64,000 nucleotides of DNA from Sorangium sp051521495 (GTDB lineage Bacteria > Myxococcota_A > Polyangia > Polyangiales > Polyangiaceae): the NCBI RefSeq assembly GCF_051521495.1, contig NZ_CP150355.1:6448001-6512000 (forward strand). The letters are read 5' to 3'. The notes under the pieces were generated by a model. That model had not been told where the DNA came from and made no database searches. It saw only the letters and a program-made list of their open reading frames with translations. Positions 51,201-60,026 of the stretch are shown here, in pieces; positions within the stretch are counted from its first letter, which is position 1; the number at the start of each line of letters is the position of its first letter. The position numbers and the translations under genes were made by a program.

Positions 51201-52574
51201 ATGTCACTCCGCCCAGACGACGCCGGGCCCGAGCGCCTCGTGGTCGGCGCCGGCATCTCCGGTCTCTACGCCGCGCTGCTGCTCGCTCGGGCCGGCCGGC
51301 GCGTGCGCCTGCTGGAGCGCGCAGCGCGGCCCGGCGGGCTCGCGGGCGCCGAGACGTTCCGCGGCCTGCCGTGCGACCTCGGCTCGCACCGGCTCCACCC
51401 CGCCGCGCTCGAGCAGCCGCTCTTCCGCGAGGTGCACGCGCGCTCCCCGTTCCTCTCGCGCCCGCGCCGCGGGGTGCTCGTGCTCGGCGAGCGCCACGTC
51501 CCCTACCCCCCGAGCGCGCCCTCGATGCTTCGCGCGCTCGGCCTCCGCGCCGGCGCCGCCATGGGCCTCGGGTTCGTGGCGCAGCGCGGCCGCCGCGCGG
51601 CCTTCGCCCGCTGGGAGCACGACCGCGCGCGCGCCGGCGACGACGTCGGCTTCGAGCGGTTCGTGCGCGACCGCGTCGGCGCGGCCGCCTACGCGTCGTT
51701 CTACCGTCCCTACGCCGAGAAGGTCTGGGGCATCCCGCCGTCCGAGCTCTCCCAGACCGTCGCGAAGAAGCGGATCAGCACCACGAGCCCGCTCGCGCTG
51801 TTCAAGGACCTCGCCCGCGGCCGCGGCGGCGCCACGGCGGACCTGGCGCGGTTCATCTACCCGCCTGCGGGCATCTCGTCCCTCATCACGTACCTCGAGG
51901 CGCGGCTCGCGGAGGCCGGCGTCACGGCCGAGTGCGGGACGACCTTCGGTCTCGTCGGGGCGGGCGCGCGCGTCGGCGCGGCGCCGGTCCTGTTCGCGGG
52001 CGATCTCGCCGATCTCGTGCCCGACGCGCCCCTCGAGCACCGCGGCCTCTACCTGGTCTACCTGGCGTATCCCCGCGCCCGGGTGGGTACGCCGGAGACG
52101 TACTACTGCCCCGACCCGCGCTTCTGGTTCGGCCGCGTCTCCGAGCTGCAGAACTACGCGCCCGATCTCCGGCGCCCGGGCGAGACGGTGCTGTGCGTCG
52201 AGATCCCCGAGGGGACCTGGGGGAGCGGCTGCGACTTCGCCTCGGGCCCGCCGCTCGAGGCGCTGCTCGACCAGCTCGTGCGCGCCGGCATCGCCCCGCG
52301 CGGGGTGGCGCCGCTCGAGGCCCGGCAGCGCTTCGTTCCCCGCGTGTACCCGCTCTACCGGCGCGGCTGGCTGCGGGACTGGCGCACGGCGATGCGCCGC
52401 GCCGCCGCGCTCGGCGTGGTCCCCTTCGGGCGGCAGGCGCTCTTCCTTCACTGCAACCTCGATCACTGCGCCGCGATCGCGGCCGACGCGGTGGCGCACG
52501 TCGAGGCCGGCGGCAGCCCCGAAGCGTGGGCGCTGAACGCCGAGCGCTACCTGGACGTGCAGGTGCGCGACTGA
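51201..52574 (+). CDS. FAD-dependent amine-oxidase/UDP-galactopyranose-mutase-like protein
   Basis: A 457-aa flavoprotein. The dinucleotide-binding motif is VVGAGISGLYAALLLARAGR, ending RLLERAARPGGLAG, followed by the GSHRLHP segment found in protoporphyrinogen-oxidase and UGM-like proteins. FYRPYAEKVWGIPPSELS is the conserved helix of UGM-like enzymes that act on nucleotide sugars or lipid-linked substrates. The C-terminus has FFLHCNLDHCAAIAADAVAH in approximate form, close to the FAD. The substrate is unknown; a sugar-mutase or desaturase-like role in surface polysaccharide synthesis would fit the nearby GT39-like gene (inference). It starts 22 bp after the porin stop. Confidence 0.7.
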   Translation: MSLRPDDAGPERLVVGAGISGLYAALLLARAGRRVRLLERAARPGGLAGAETFRGLPCDLGSHRLHPAALEQPLFREVHARSPFLSRPRRGVLVLGERHVPYPPSAPSMLRALGLRAGAAMGLGFVAQRGRRAAFARWEHDRARAGDDVGFERFVRDRVGAAAYASFYRPYAEKVWGIPPSELSQTVAKKRISTTSPLALFKDLARGRGGATADLARFIYPPAGISSLITYLEARLAEAGVTAECGTTFGLVGAGARVGAAPVLFAGDLADLVPDAPLEHRGLYLVYLAYPRARVGTPETYYCPDPRFWFGRVSELQNYAPDLRRPGETVLCVEIPEGTWGSGCDFASGPPLEALLDQLVRAGIAPRGVAPLEARQRFVPRVYPLYRRGWLRDWRTAMRRAAALGVVPFGRQALFLHCNLDHCAAIAADAVAHVEAGGSPEAWALNAERYLDVQVRD

Positions 52575-52650
52575 GGGCCGCACCGCCAGATCCGCGGCCC
52601 AAACGCCGTTGACTTTGACTTTCACGAGTGACAGCTTCGTCCGAGCCTTG

Positions 52651-53217
52651 ATGCGTCCTTCCTGTTGTCTCCGCACTGCCCACCTCGCTGCAGCGACGGC
52701 GCTCACGTTCATCCTGGCGGCGCTCCCCGCCCACGGCGCGACGTACTGGACGGTTCCCGCTGTCCTGAAGAGCTTCTTCGCGAGCTCGAAGAAGGTCGGT
52801 TATCGCAAGGTCGTCCTCGGCGACGCGGAGGCGCAGGAGCTCGGCAAGAAGCTGGGGACGCAGGTCAAGCGCGAGTGGGTCGTGTACGTCGCGGAGTCCG
52901 ACGGCAAGATCGACGGCTACGCGATCAAGGACGAAGAGAAGGGACTGCACGAGCCGATCGACTTCGCCGTGCAGTTCTCGACGGCCGGCGCGGTGGAGCG
53001 CATCGAGATCCTCGAGTACCGCGAGGCGTACGGCGACGAGGTCCGCGGCGATCGCTTCCGCGCCCAGTTCCGCGGCAAGACGGCGGGCGATCCGATCACC
53101 GCGGGCAAGGACATCGACATCGTGTCGGGCGCATCCATCTCGTCCCGCTCCGTAGCGCTCGGCGTCAAGCGCGACACGCTCGTCCTCCAGCTCGCTCTGA
53201 AGCGCGGCGGGCTGTGA
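52651..53217 (+). CDS. Exported FMN-binding domain protein
   Basis: A 188-aa protein with a signal peptide (LAAATALTFILAALPAHGA) and an FMN-binding domain related to RnfG/NqrC. The flavinylation motif SGASISSRS is at about residues 163-171, preceded by KDIDIV; in this family FMN is joined to the last Ser/Thr of S(T)GATxS(T) by ApbE. YREAYGDEVRGDRFRAQF is the conserved preceding helix-strand. It should carry electrons in the periplasm. ATG 52651 is chosen for the signal peptide; TTG 52609 is an alternative. The stop overlaps the next gene's GTG (GTGA, 53214-53217), so a complex with that membrane protein is likely. Confidence 0.78.
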   Translation: MRPSCCLRTAHLAAATALTFILAALPAHGATYWTVPAVLKSFFASSKKVGYRKVVLGDAEAQELGKKLGTQVKREWVVYVAESDGKIDGYAIKDEEKGLHEPIDFAVQFSTAGAVERIEILEYREAYGDEVRGDRFRAQFRGKTAGDPITAGKDIDIVSGASISSRSVALGVKRDTLVLQLALKRGGL

Positions 53218-53837
53218 GGGATTTCACAGCTTCAGCCGGTCGGCTGAGGTCGCTCTCGCTCGGCGCGAAGCTCCTCTACTCGGCGTTCGCGCTCGCGTCG
53301 GTCATCGGGCTGCTCGTGTCGTGGCGTCTCTACGGGGCGATGGTGCAGGACGCGGGAGCAGCCGGCTACTACGCGGGCGCGTCGGTCGCCGCGCCGCCGC
53401 CCGCCCCGACCCAAGCGCCCGCCGCGAGCGACGGGCCCGCGCTCGATCTGGGCCCCGAGCTCGATCTCCCCGGAGCGCCGGAGACGCCGCGCGTCCTGGT
53501 CGAGCAGATCTCCGAGCGGAAGCTGCTCGAGGTGACCCATTTCCACCTCTTCTCCGTGCCGGTCTACGTGCTCATCCTCGCGCACCTCTGGCTGCTCGCG
53601 CGCCTGCCGTCGTGGCTGCACACCGCGGGCGTCGCGGCGGCCGTCGTCACGAGCGGGCTGCACATCGCGGCGCCGTGGCTCATCCGGGGCGCGCCCGGCG
53701 CGGCGGCGCTGATGCCCATCTCCGGCGTGGCCATGCTGCTGTCGCTCGGCGCCATGGCGGTCGTCTCGACCGTGGACATGTGGCTTCCGCGGAGGCCGCG
53801 CCGAGGCGAGGCGGCGCCGGCGGACGACGCCCAGTAA
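53214..53837 (+). CDS. His-containing polytopic membrane protein, partner of the FMN-binding protein
   Basis: A 207-aa protein with four predicted helices: LLYSAFALASVIGLLVSWRL (about 21-40), then after a Pro/Ala-rich periplasmic loop HFHLFSVPVYVLILAHLWLL, WLHTAGVAAAVVTSGLHIAA and MPISGVAMLLSLGAMAVVST. Histidines in HFH, ILAHL, WLH and GLHIA are spaced within helices in a way that could ligate b-type heme. No known family was recognised with certainty. The GTGA overlap with the FMN-binding gene suggests transmembrane electron transfer to or from the periplasmic flavin. A strong hairpin at 53844-53872 ends the unit. Confidence 0.6.
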   Translation: MRDFTASAGRLRSLSLGAKLLYSAFALASVIGLLVSWRLYGAMVQDAGAAGYYAGASVAAPPPAPTQAPAASDGPALDLGPELDLPGAPETPRVLVEQISERKLLEVTHFHLFSVPVYVLILAHLWLLARLPSWLHTAGVAAAVVTSGLHIAAPWLIRGAPGAAALMPISGVAMLLSLGAMAVVSTVDMWLPRRPRRGEAAPADDAQ

Positions 53838-53843
53838 ACCCCA

Positions 53844-53872
53844 GGAGACCGGCGCGCCCCGCGCCGGTCTCC
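53844..53872. terminator. Strong bidirectional hairpin terminator
   Basis: GGAGACCGGCGCG and CGCGCCGGTCTCC form a perfect 13-bp stem with a CCC loop, 7 bp after the membrane-protein stop and between convergent genes. There is no T-run. Confidence 0.65.
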
Positions 53873-53935
53873 GCGCGGAGCGCGCTCGCTCCGACGAGCG
53901 AAGGCGCCGCGTCGACGCAGCGCCGGGCCGATGCC

Positions 53936-56182
53936 TCAGGCCGGAGCGTCCCCCTCGGGGACGAGCCAGAGCACCCCGAGCGGCGGGAGCGAGAGCACAA
54001 TGGATTGTGGGAACCCGTGGCACGGGACGTCCTCGACCTCGACGCGACCCATGTTGCCCACGCCGCTGCCGCCGTACTGGACCGCATCGGTGTTGAGCAC
54101 CTCCAGGTAGGCGCCGCGCCGCGGGACGCCGATCCGGTACGGATGGCGCGGGACCGGCGTGAAATTGCCGATGAACACGACGTGCGTGCCCGAGGGCGAC
54201 ATCTGATCTCCCGCGCCGTCGCCGTAGCGGATGAACGAGATCACCGTCTGCATGTGGTCGGTGCAGTCGATCCACCGGAAGCCGTGGTGCTCGTCGTCGA
54301 GCTCGTACATCGCCGGATACTTCTTGTAGAGTGCGTTGATATCCGTCACGAGCCGCTTGAGCCCCGCGTGCTCGGGCATCGAGAGCAGGCCCCAGTCGAG
54401 CTCCGTCTTCTCGCTCCACTCGGCGAACTGGCCGATCTCGCCGCCCATGAAGAGCAGCTTCTTGCCCGGGTGCGCCCACATGTAGCCGTAGAGCGCGCGC
54501 AGGTTCGCCAGCATCTGCCAGTAGTCCCCCGGCATCTTCGAGAGCAGCGCCCGCTTGAGGTGCACGACCTCGTCGTGGCTCAGCGGCAGGAGGAACTTCT
54601 CGGAGAAGGCATAGATCAGCCCGAACGTGAGCTGGTGGTAGTGGAACGCGCGGTGGATGGGCTCGTGCTTGAAGAAGTCGAGCGTGTCGTGCATCCACCC
54701 CATGTTCCACTTGAAGTCGAAGCCGAGCCCGCCGACGTACGTCGCGTGGGTCACCGACGGCCAGGCGGTGGACTCCTCCGCGCAGATGATCGCGCCCGGG
54801 CAGCGCTCGTGCACCCGGTTCGACAGCTCCCGGATGAAGTCGATGGCCTCGATGTTCTCGCGGCCGCCGTACCGGTTCGGCACCCAGTCGTGGCCCTGCG
54901 CGGCGTAGTCCAGGTAGAGCATCGATGCGACCGCATCGACCCGCAGGCCGTCGACGTGGAACTCGTCGAGCCAGTAAAGCGCGTTGGCCACAAGGAAGTT
55001 CCGCACCTCGTGACGGCCGTAGTTGAAGATGTAGGTGTTCCACTCGCGGTGCTCGCCGAGGCGCGGGTCGAGGTGCTCGTAGAGCGCCGTGCCGTCGAAC
55101 CGCCCGAGCGCCCACGCGTCCTTGGGGAAGTGCGCGGGGGTCCAGTCGAGGATCACGCCGATCCCCCGCTGGTGGCACCGGTCGATGAAGTAGCGGAGAT
55201 CGTCGGGATCGCCGTAGCGGCTCGTCGGGGCGAAGTAGCCCGCCACCTGGTAACCCCATGACCCGTCGAAGGGGTGCTCCATGATCGGCATGAGCTCGAT
55301 GTGCGTGAAGCCGAGCTCGGCCACGTACTCGACGAGGTGGTCGGCGAGCTCGCGGTACGTCATCCAGCGCATCCCGCCCTCGTACGGCGGCCCCTCGCCC
55401 TGCACGCGCCGCCAGGAGCCGGGGTGGACCTCGTAGATCGTGATCGGCTTCTTGCGGGAGTCGAGCTTGCCGCGCTCCTGCATCCAGTCGCCGTCCTGGA
55501 ACGTGTAGCGGCTCGTGTAGACCCGCGACGCGGTGGCCGGCCGGAGCTCCATCGCCTGGGCGACGGGATCGGTCTTCACCGTGATGTGCCCCTCCGGCGT
55601 CTTGATCTCGTACTTGTAGAGCGCGCCCTCGCCGATGCCCGGAATGAAGAGCTCCCAGAAGCCCTCGCCCATCCGGCGCATCGCGTGGCGGCGGCCGTCC
55701 CAATGGTTGAAGTCGCCGATGACGCTCACCCGCCGCGCGTTCGGCGCCCAGACCGCGAACGACGTCCCGGACACCCCGTCCACCTCGCGCGCGTGCGCGC
55801 CCAGCACGCGGTAGAGCTCCCAGTGCCGCCCCTCCGCCAGGAGGTGGCGATCGATGTCGCCGAGCGTCGGCGGCATGGCGTACGGGTCGAGCTCCACCGC
55901 GGAGTTCCCGTCCGGGAAGCGCAGCTCGATCTGGTACCGGAAGCGGTCTTCCGTGGGGTACGACGTGCCGGGGAAGCGCGCCTCGAAGAGGCCCGCGGGG
56001 TGGATGCGCTCCATCGGCTGCCTCCGGAGCGAGGGGTCGCTCGGGACCACCGTGACCTCGGTGGCGTCCGGCCGAAAGACGCGGACCACCAGGTCGCCCT
56101 CGTCTTCGTGCGCGCCGAGCACGTGGTGCGGATCCGGATGCTCGACTGCCGCGATGAGATCGAGTTCTCGTTGTTCCAACAT
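53936..56182 (-). CDS. glgB: 1,4-alpha-glucan branching enzyme GlgB
   Basis: A 748-aa GH13 branching enzyme that forms alpha-1,6 branches in glycogen. Two N-terminal CBM48-type modules are present (DPHHVLGAHEDEGDLVVRVF and FAVWAPNARRVSVIGDFNHW). The catalytic barrel contains VDGLRVDAVASMLYLDY (nucleophile Asp), ICAEESTAWP (acid/base Glu) and LPLSHDEVVHLK (third Asp). Length matches the long type-1 GlgB. Other glycogen genes are not nearby; glycogen is a plausible reserve in spore-forming myxobacteria. Start ATG 56182 fits the conserved N-terminus. It is divergent from an aldehyde dehydrogenase gene. Confidence 0.95.
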   Translation of the reverse strand: MLEQRELDLIAAVEHPDPHHVLGAHEDEGDLVVRVFRPDATEVTVVPSDPSLRRQPMERIHPAGLFEARFPGTSYPTEDRFRYQIELRFPDGNSAVELDPYAMPPTLGDIDRHLLAEGRHWELYRVLGAHAREVDGVSGTSFAVWAPNARRVSVIGDFNHWDGRRHAMRRMGEGFWELFIPGIGEGALYKYEIKTPEGHITVKTDPVAQAMELRPATASRVYTSRYTFQDGDWMQERGKLDSRKKPITIYEVHPGSWRRVQGEGPPYEGGMRWMTYRELADHLVEYVAELGFTHIELMPIMEHPFDGSWGYQVAGYFAPTSRYGDPDDLRYFIDRCHQRGIGVILDWTPAHFPKDAWALGRFDGTALYEHLDPRLGEHREWNTYIFNYGRHEVRNFLVANALYWLDEFHVDGLRVDAVASMLYLDYAAQGHDWVPNRYGGRENIEAIDFIRELSNRVHERCPGAIICAEESTAWPSVTHATYVGGLGFDFKWNMGWMHDTLDFFKHEPIHRAFHYHQLTFGLIYAFSEKFLLPLSHDEVVHLKRALLSKMPGDYWQMLANLRALYGYMWAHPGKKLLFMGGEIGQFAEWSEKTELDWGLLSMPEHAGLKRLVTDINALYKKYPAMYELDDEHHGFRWIDCTDHMQTVISFIRYGDGAGDQMSPSGTHVVFIGNFTPVPRHPYRIGVPRRGAYLEVLNTDAVQYGGSGVGNMGRVEVEDVPCHGFPQSIVLSLPPLGVLWLVPEGDAPA

Positions 56183-56518
56183 GTCGGGGTCCGCCTATAG
56201 CGGCTCCACTCGCCGACGTCATGCCGAGAGTCCGCCCGAGACACCGAGCAGGCTCACCCGGGCGCACTGGCGCAGCCCGCGGCTCCGATCCCCCCTGGCG
56301 TAACCACCGTGTGCTCACCATTTGTCCGCAACGCAACAGCGGACGTCGGGGTCTGCGTCCACCGCGCGACCCGCCGGGAATCGGCGGGAATCATCGGGAA
56401 ACAGCGCAAATGCTCATTTGCTGTACCTCCGCGGGAAGGCTACGGTCCCGGCGTCGAGCAGCGCGCCACGGAGGCCATCCGACGAGCGACGCGGGCTCGA
56501 CAGGCGGAGGGATCGAAC
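56183..56518. other. Divergent intergenic region between glgB and the aldehyde dehydrogenase gene
   Basis: This 336-bp gap must hold promoters for both genes. The clearest content is the repeat cluster at 56375-56423. GGAGG at about 56506-56510 is the dehydrogenase ribosome-binding site. No RNA gene or unambiguous -35/-10 pair was seen. Confidence 0.5.
56375..56423. promoter_or_regulatory. Helically phased CGGGAA repeats with adjacent inverted repeat
   Basis: CGGGAA occurs three times at exactly 10-bp steps (56375, 56385, 56395). It is followed by the AT-rich inverted repeat CAGCGCAAATG-CT-CATTTGCTG at 56402-56423. Placement about 100-140 bp before ATG 56519 suggests an activator or repressor site. 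Confidence 0.45.
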
Positions 56519-58099
56519 ATGGGTCAGGTGGTGAGCGAGCGCCCGATCGGGGGCAACGGCAGCGGTCCGGGCATGAACGGGCACGGGGGCGCGGCGATCC
56601 GCAGCTACGCGCCGGCGACCGGGGAGCTCCTTGGAGAGGCCCCGAACACGAGCGCTGAAGAGGTGCGGGCCGCGGTCGCCCGGGCGCGGCGCGCGCAGGA
56701 GGCCTGGGGCGCGCTGCCTGTGGAGGAGCGCTGCCAGCGCGTCCTCCGCTTCCGCGACGCCATCGTCGACCGGACGGACGAGCTCGTCGATCTGCTCTCG
56801 CGCGAGTGCGGCAAGCCGCGCCACGAGGCGCTGCTGCACGAGGTCCTGGTCGCGGCCGACATGGCGACGTACTTCGCGGGGGTCGCCCCGAAGGCGCTCG
56901 CGCCGCACGAGATCAAGCTCCACCTCTTCAAGCACCGGCGCAGCTTCATCCACTACGTCCCCCGCGGCGTGGTCGGCGTGATCTCGCCGTGGAACTTCCC
57001 GTTCCAGCTCGGGATGCGCGACGTGCTCGCGGCGATCGTCGCCGGCAACGCCGCCGTGCTCAAGCCGAGCGAGGTGACGCCGCTCATCGCGCTCAAGCAG
57101 AAGGAGATCTGGGACGGCGCGGGCATGCCCGAGGATCTCTTCCAGGTCGTCACCGGCTACGGGCCGACCGGCGCGGCGCTCATCGACAGCGGCATCCAGA
57201 TGCTCCTGTTCACCGGCAGCGTCGCCACCGGCCGGAAGGTCGCCGCCGCCTGCGGGGAGCGCCTCATCCCGTGCGTGATGGAGCTCGGCGGCAAGGCGCC
57301 GCTCATCGCCTGCGCGGACGCCGACATCGAGCGCACGGCGCAGGCGATCGTCTTCGGCGGCTTCGCGAACGCGGGCCAGATCTGCGTCGCGGTGGAGCGG
57401 GTCTACGCGCACCGCGAGATCCACGACCGCCTGCTCGAGCGCACCGTCGAGATCACGAAGGGCCTGAACCAGGGCGATCCGGGCAAAGAGTTCGTCGACG
57501 TGGGGGCGATCATCTTCGCGCCGCAGATCGACGTCGCCGAGCGGCACATCAAGGACGCGGTCGACAAGGGGGCGAGCGTGAAGGCCGGCGGCAAGCGCGC
57601 GCCGGGGCAGGGCCAGTTCTTCGAGCCGACGATCCTCGCCGGCTGCGATCACGAGATGACGGTGATGACCGAGGAGATCTTCGGGCCGGTGGTGCCGTTC
57701 ATGCAGGTCGCGACCGAGGAGGAGGCGATCCGCCTCGCGAACGAGTCGCACCTCGGCCTCAACGCCTACGTCTTCTCGGAGGACACCGATCACGCCCGCC
57801 GGCTCGCCGAGCGCCTGCAGGCCGGCAGCGTGCTGGTGAACGACGTGCTCATGAACGGCGCCCTCCCCGACGCGCCGTTCGGCGGCGTCAAGCAGAGCGG
57901 CTTCGGCCGGGTGATGGGGGAGGACGGGCTCCGGCAGATGTGCGACGTCAAGCACATCAACGCGGACCGCATCGCGCTCGGGTCGAAGGACCCGATCTGG
58001 TTCCCCTACACCGCGTCGTCGTACAGCTGGTTCAAGCGAGGCATGCGCGCGCTCTTCTCGAGCGGAAGCCTCCTGCGGCGCATCGGGGAGCTGTTCTAG
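56519..58099 (+). CDS. NAD(P)-dependent aldehyde dehydrogenase
   Basis: A 526-aa aldehyde dehydrogenase. The nucleophile is C289 (NAGQICVAVERV) and the general base E255 (VMELGGKAPLIA). The cofactor-binding segment is GVISPWNFPFQL with VLKPSEVTPL, and the C-terminal motif is PDAPFGGVKQSGFGRVMGED. The last 40 residues (SSYSWFKRGMRALFSS) are a hydrophobic/basic extension like the one in membrane-associated fatty-aldehyde or benzaldehyde-type enzymes, so an aliphatic or aromatic aldehyde substrate is plausible. The Gly/Asn-rich N-terminus is non-conserved. ATG 56519 has CGGAGGG 7 nt upstream. Monocistronic, convergent with mgtE. Confidence 0.88.
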   Translation: MGQVVSERPIGGNGSGPGMNGHGGAAIRSYAPATGELLGEAPNTSAEEVRAAVARARRAQEAWGALPVEERCQRVLRFRDAIVDRTDELVDLLSRECGKPRHEALLHEVLVAADMATYFAGVAPKALAPHEIKLHLFKHRRSFIHYVPRGVVGVISPWNFPFQLGMRDVLAAIVAGNAAVLKPSEVTPLIALKQKEIWDGAGMPEDLFQVVTGYGPTGAALIDSGIQMLLFTGSVATGRKVAAACGERLIPCVMELGGKAPLIACADADIERTAQAIVFGGFANAGQICVAVERVYAHREIHDRLLERTVEITKGLNQGDPGKEFVDVGAIIFAPQIDVAERHIKDAVDKGASVKAGGKRAPGQGQFFEPTILAGCDHEMTVMTEEIFGPVVPFMQVATEEEAIRLANESHLGLNAYVFSEDTDHARRLAERLQAGSVLVNDVLMNGALPDAPFGGVKQSGFGRVMGEDGLRQMCDVKHINADRIALGSKDPIWFPYTASSYSWFKRGMRALFSSGSLLRRIGELF

Positions 58100-58235
58100 G
58101 ACGACGCGCTCTCGATAGCGCGGACGATCACCGTGCTCCGCATCTGCCGCGATCGCTGAGCGCTGCGGCGCCGCAGGAGCGGCGCCCGCTCAAGCTGACC
58201 CCGCGAGAGGTTCGATCCGGCTCCGCGCCGCGGCG

Positions 58236-59549
58236 TCACAGCAGGCTCCCCTGGAGGACGACCTGCGCGACGTTGAAGTAGATGACGAGCCCGGAGACGT
58301 CGACGAGGGTCGCGACGAACGGCGCCGAGGCGCTGGCCGGGTCGAAGCCCAGCCGGCGGATCACGAAGGGCAGCATGGCGCCGGCGAGCGTCCCCCAGGC
58401 GACGATGCCGACCAGGCTCGCGGCGACGGTGGCGGCCACCTGCAGGTAGTGCTCGCCGTACGTGTGGAAGATCGCCTGCCACACGAGGATGCGGACCAGG
58501 CCGATCGTGGCGAGGATGAGGCCGAGCGAGAGGCCGGCGGTGAGCTCGCGGCGGACGATGCTCCACCAGTCCTTGATCGTGACCTCGCCGAGCGCCATCG
58601 CGCGGATGATCAGCGTCGTCGCCTGGGACCCGGAGTTGCCGCCGCTCGAGATGATGAGCGGCACGAAGAGCGCGAGCACGACCGCCTTCGCGATCTCGTC
58701 CTCGTAATGCCCCATCGCGCTCGCGGTGAGCATCTCGCCGAGGAAGAGCGCCGAGAGCCAGCCGGCGCGCTTCTTCACCAGGGCGAGCATGCCGGTCTGC
58801 ATGTAGGGCGTGTCGAGCGCCTCCATGCCGCCGAGCTTCTGGATGTCCTCGGTCGCCGCGCTCTGGACGACGTCGACGATGTCGTCGACGGTCACGATGC
58901 CCTTCATCCGGCCCTCGGCGTCGACGACCGGGATCGCGTTGAGGTCATGCTGCGCCATGATGCGCGCGACCGCCTCCTGATCGAGCGTGTCGGGCACCGA
59001 GACGACGTCCCGCCGCATGACCTCGGACAGGGCCTTGTCGCTGCGCGCGGTGATGAGGTCCCGGAAGGACACCACGCCGAGGAGCCGCTGCTCCTGGTCG
59101 AGCACGTACGCGTAGTAGATGGTCTCGAGCTTCTCCTGGGCCTGCCGCTGGAGGTACCCGATGGCCTCGCCGACCTTCATGTCGGGCCGCAGCCGCGCGA
59201 ACCGCGGGCTCATGAGCCCGCCGGCCGCGTCCTCGGCGTAGGCCATGAGCGCCGCGACCTCGCGCCGCGTCGGCTCGTCCAGCGTCTCCAGGAGCGAGGC
59301 GCGGACTTCCTGGGGGACGAGCTGGATCACGTCCGCGGCGTCGTCGGGCGCGAGGAGCCGCATCCAGAGCCTGCGCTCGCCGACCTTCATCGCGAGGAGG
59401 ACGGCCGCCTGCTCCTGCTCCGAGAGGCCGAGGAAGAAGCTGTGCGCCTCGCCCCGCTCGAGGTGCTCGACGCCGTCGGCGCGCTCCTCGGGGGACAGCA
59501 CCGCCCAGATCTCGCCGAGGTCGGCGGCGGTAAGACGGTCGTCGGACAT
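58236..59549 (-). CDS. mgtE: Magnesium transporter MgtE
   Basis: A 437-aa inner-membrane Mg2+ channel. The cytosolic N-domain (1-110) includes LAPDDAADVIQLVPQEVRAS. Two CBS domains (about 115-245) bind Mg2+ and gate the pore (FRDLITARSDKALSEVM and GIVTVDDIVDVVQSAATEDI). Five transmembrane helices follow, with the pore motif LIISSGGNSGSQATTL and a conserved AWGTLAGAMLPF segment, and Asp in FVATLVDVSGLVIYFNVA. ATG 59549 is chosen for GGAGG 5 nt upstream; longer readings into the leader have no conservation. Regulation is probably direct, through Mg2+ binding to the CBS domains. No M-box was recognised upstream. Confidence 0.94.
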   Translation of the reverse strand: MSDDRLTAADLGEIWAVLSPEERADGVEHLERGEAHSFFLGLSEQEQAAVLLAMKVGERRLWMRLLAPDDAADVIQLVPQEVRASLLETLDEPTRREVAALMAYAEDAAGGLMSPRFARLRPDMKVGEAIGYLQRQAQEKLETIYYAYVLDQEQRLLGVVSFRDLITARSDKALSEVMRRDVVSVPDTLDQEAVARIMAQHDLNAIPVVDAEGRMKGIVTVDDIVDVVQSAATEDIQKLGGMEALDTPYMQTGMLALVKKRAGWLSALFLGEMLTASAMGHYEDEIAKAVVLALFVPLIISSGGNSGSQATTLIIRAMALGEVTIKDWWSIVRRELTAGLSLGLILATIGLVRILVWQAIFHTYGEHYLQVAATVAASLVGIVAWGTLAGAMLPFVIRRLGFDPASASAPFVATLVDVSGLVIYFNVAQVVLQGSLL

Positions 59550-60026
59550 GGTCGCCTCCACGACGAGGTAGCGGGCGGGATTGCTGGATCGAGGATGTCG
59601 AGACGCGCGACCTGGGGTCCCGCGGCAACGAGAGGCCCCGGCGCGCCGAGCATCTATCGCCGAGCCCGGCCTACGCAACGGGGATTTTTCAGCTCAGATC
59701 AAACCGACGTGGGCACGGCGGGCCGGGACTGGGCGGGTGTGGGCACGGCGGGCCGGGACTGGGCGGGCGCGGGCTCGAGCGGCGCCGGCGCGTCCGGCGC
59801 TTCATGCGGAGCCTTCGCAGGGTGTTGCAGCCGCGCCTCCATGCTGCCCCTTCCCTCGCGTCGCTCGCCAGCGCACGCACCCGCGCCGTCGCGCTCGGGG
59901 ATCAGCTCGCGGCTCGCGTCGTCCACGACGCGATCGGCCGGCTGCTCGTCCTACCCTAGTAACCGGCAATGGGGTCGAGCCTGCTCCGATAGAGCGGTCT
60001 TAGGGCTGCTGTGCCCTCCACGGCGA
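59550..60026. other. Intergenic region upstream of mgtE
   Basis: A 477-bp gap between the mgtE start and the 3' end of the glutaredoxin-CcdA gene, both on the minus strand. It contains the 29-bp tandem pair at 59709-59767 and otherwise no gene, riboswitch or RNA that I can support. Confidence 0.5.
59709..59767. repeat. 29-bp tandem duplication
   Basis: GTGGGCACGGCGGGCCGGGA followed by CTGGGCGGG occurs twice, identically, at 59709-59737 and 59739-59767, separated by one base. It lies in the gap upstream of mgtE. Confidence 0.85.

Noticed and set aside
53232..56336. 1034-codon minus-strand frame overlapping glgB
   Set aside because: Out of frame with the unmistakable GlgB motifs and extremely Arg/Gly-rich.
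58163..58176. CTGCGGCGCCGCAG palindrome between the aldehyde dehydrogenase gene and mgtE
   Set aside because: A 14-bp palindrome without loop is expected by chance in such GC-rich DNA; not strong enough to call a terminator.
59550..60026. M-box or other Mg2+ riboswitch upstream of mgtE
   Set aside because: No recognisable conserved core or terminator/antiterminator pair by eye; regulation through the CBS domains suffices.
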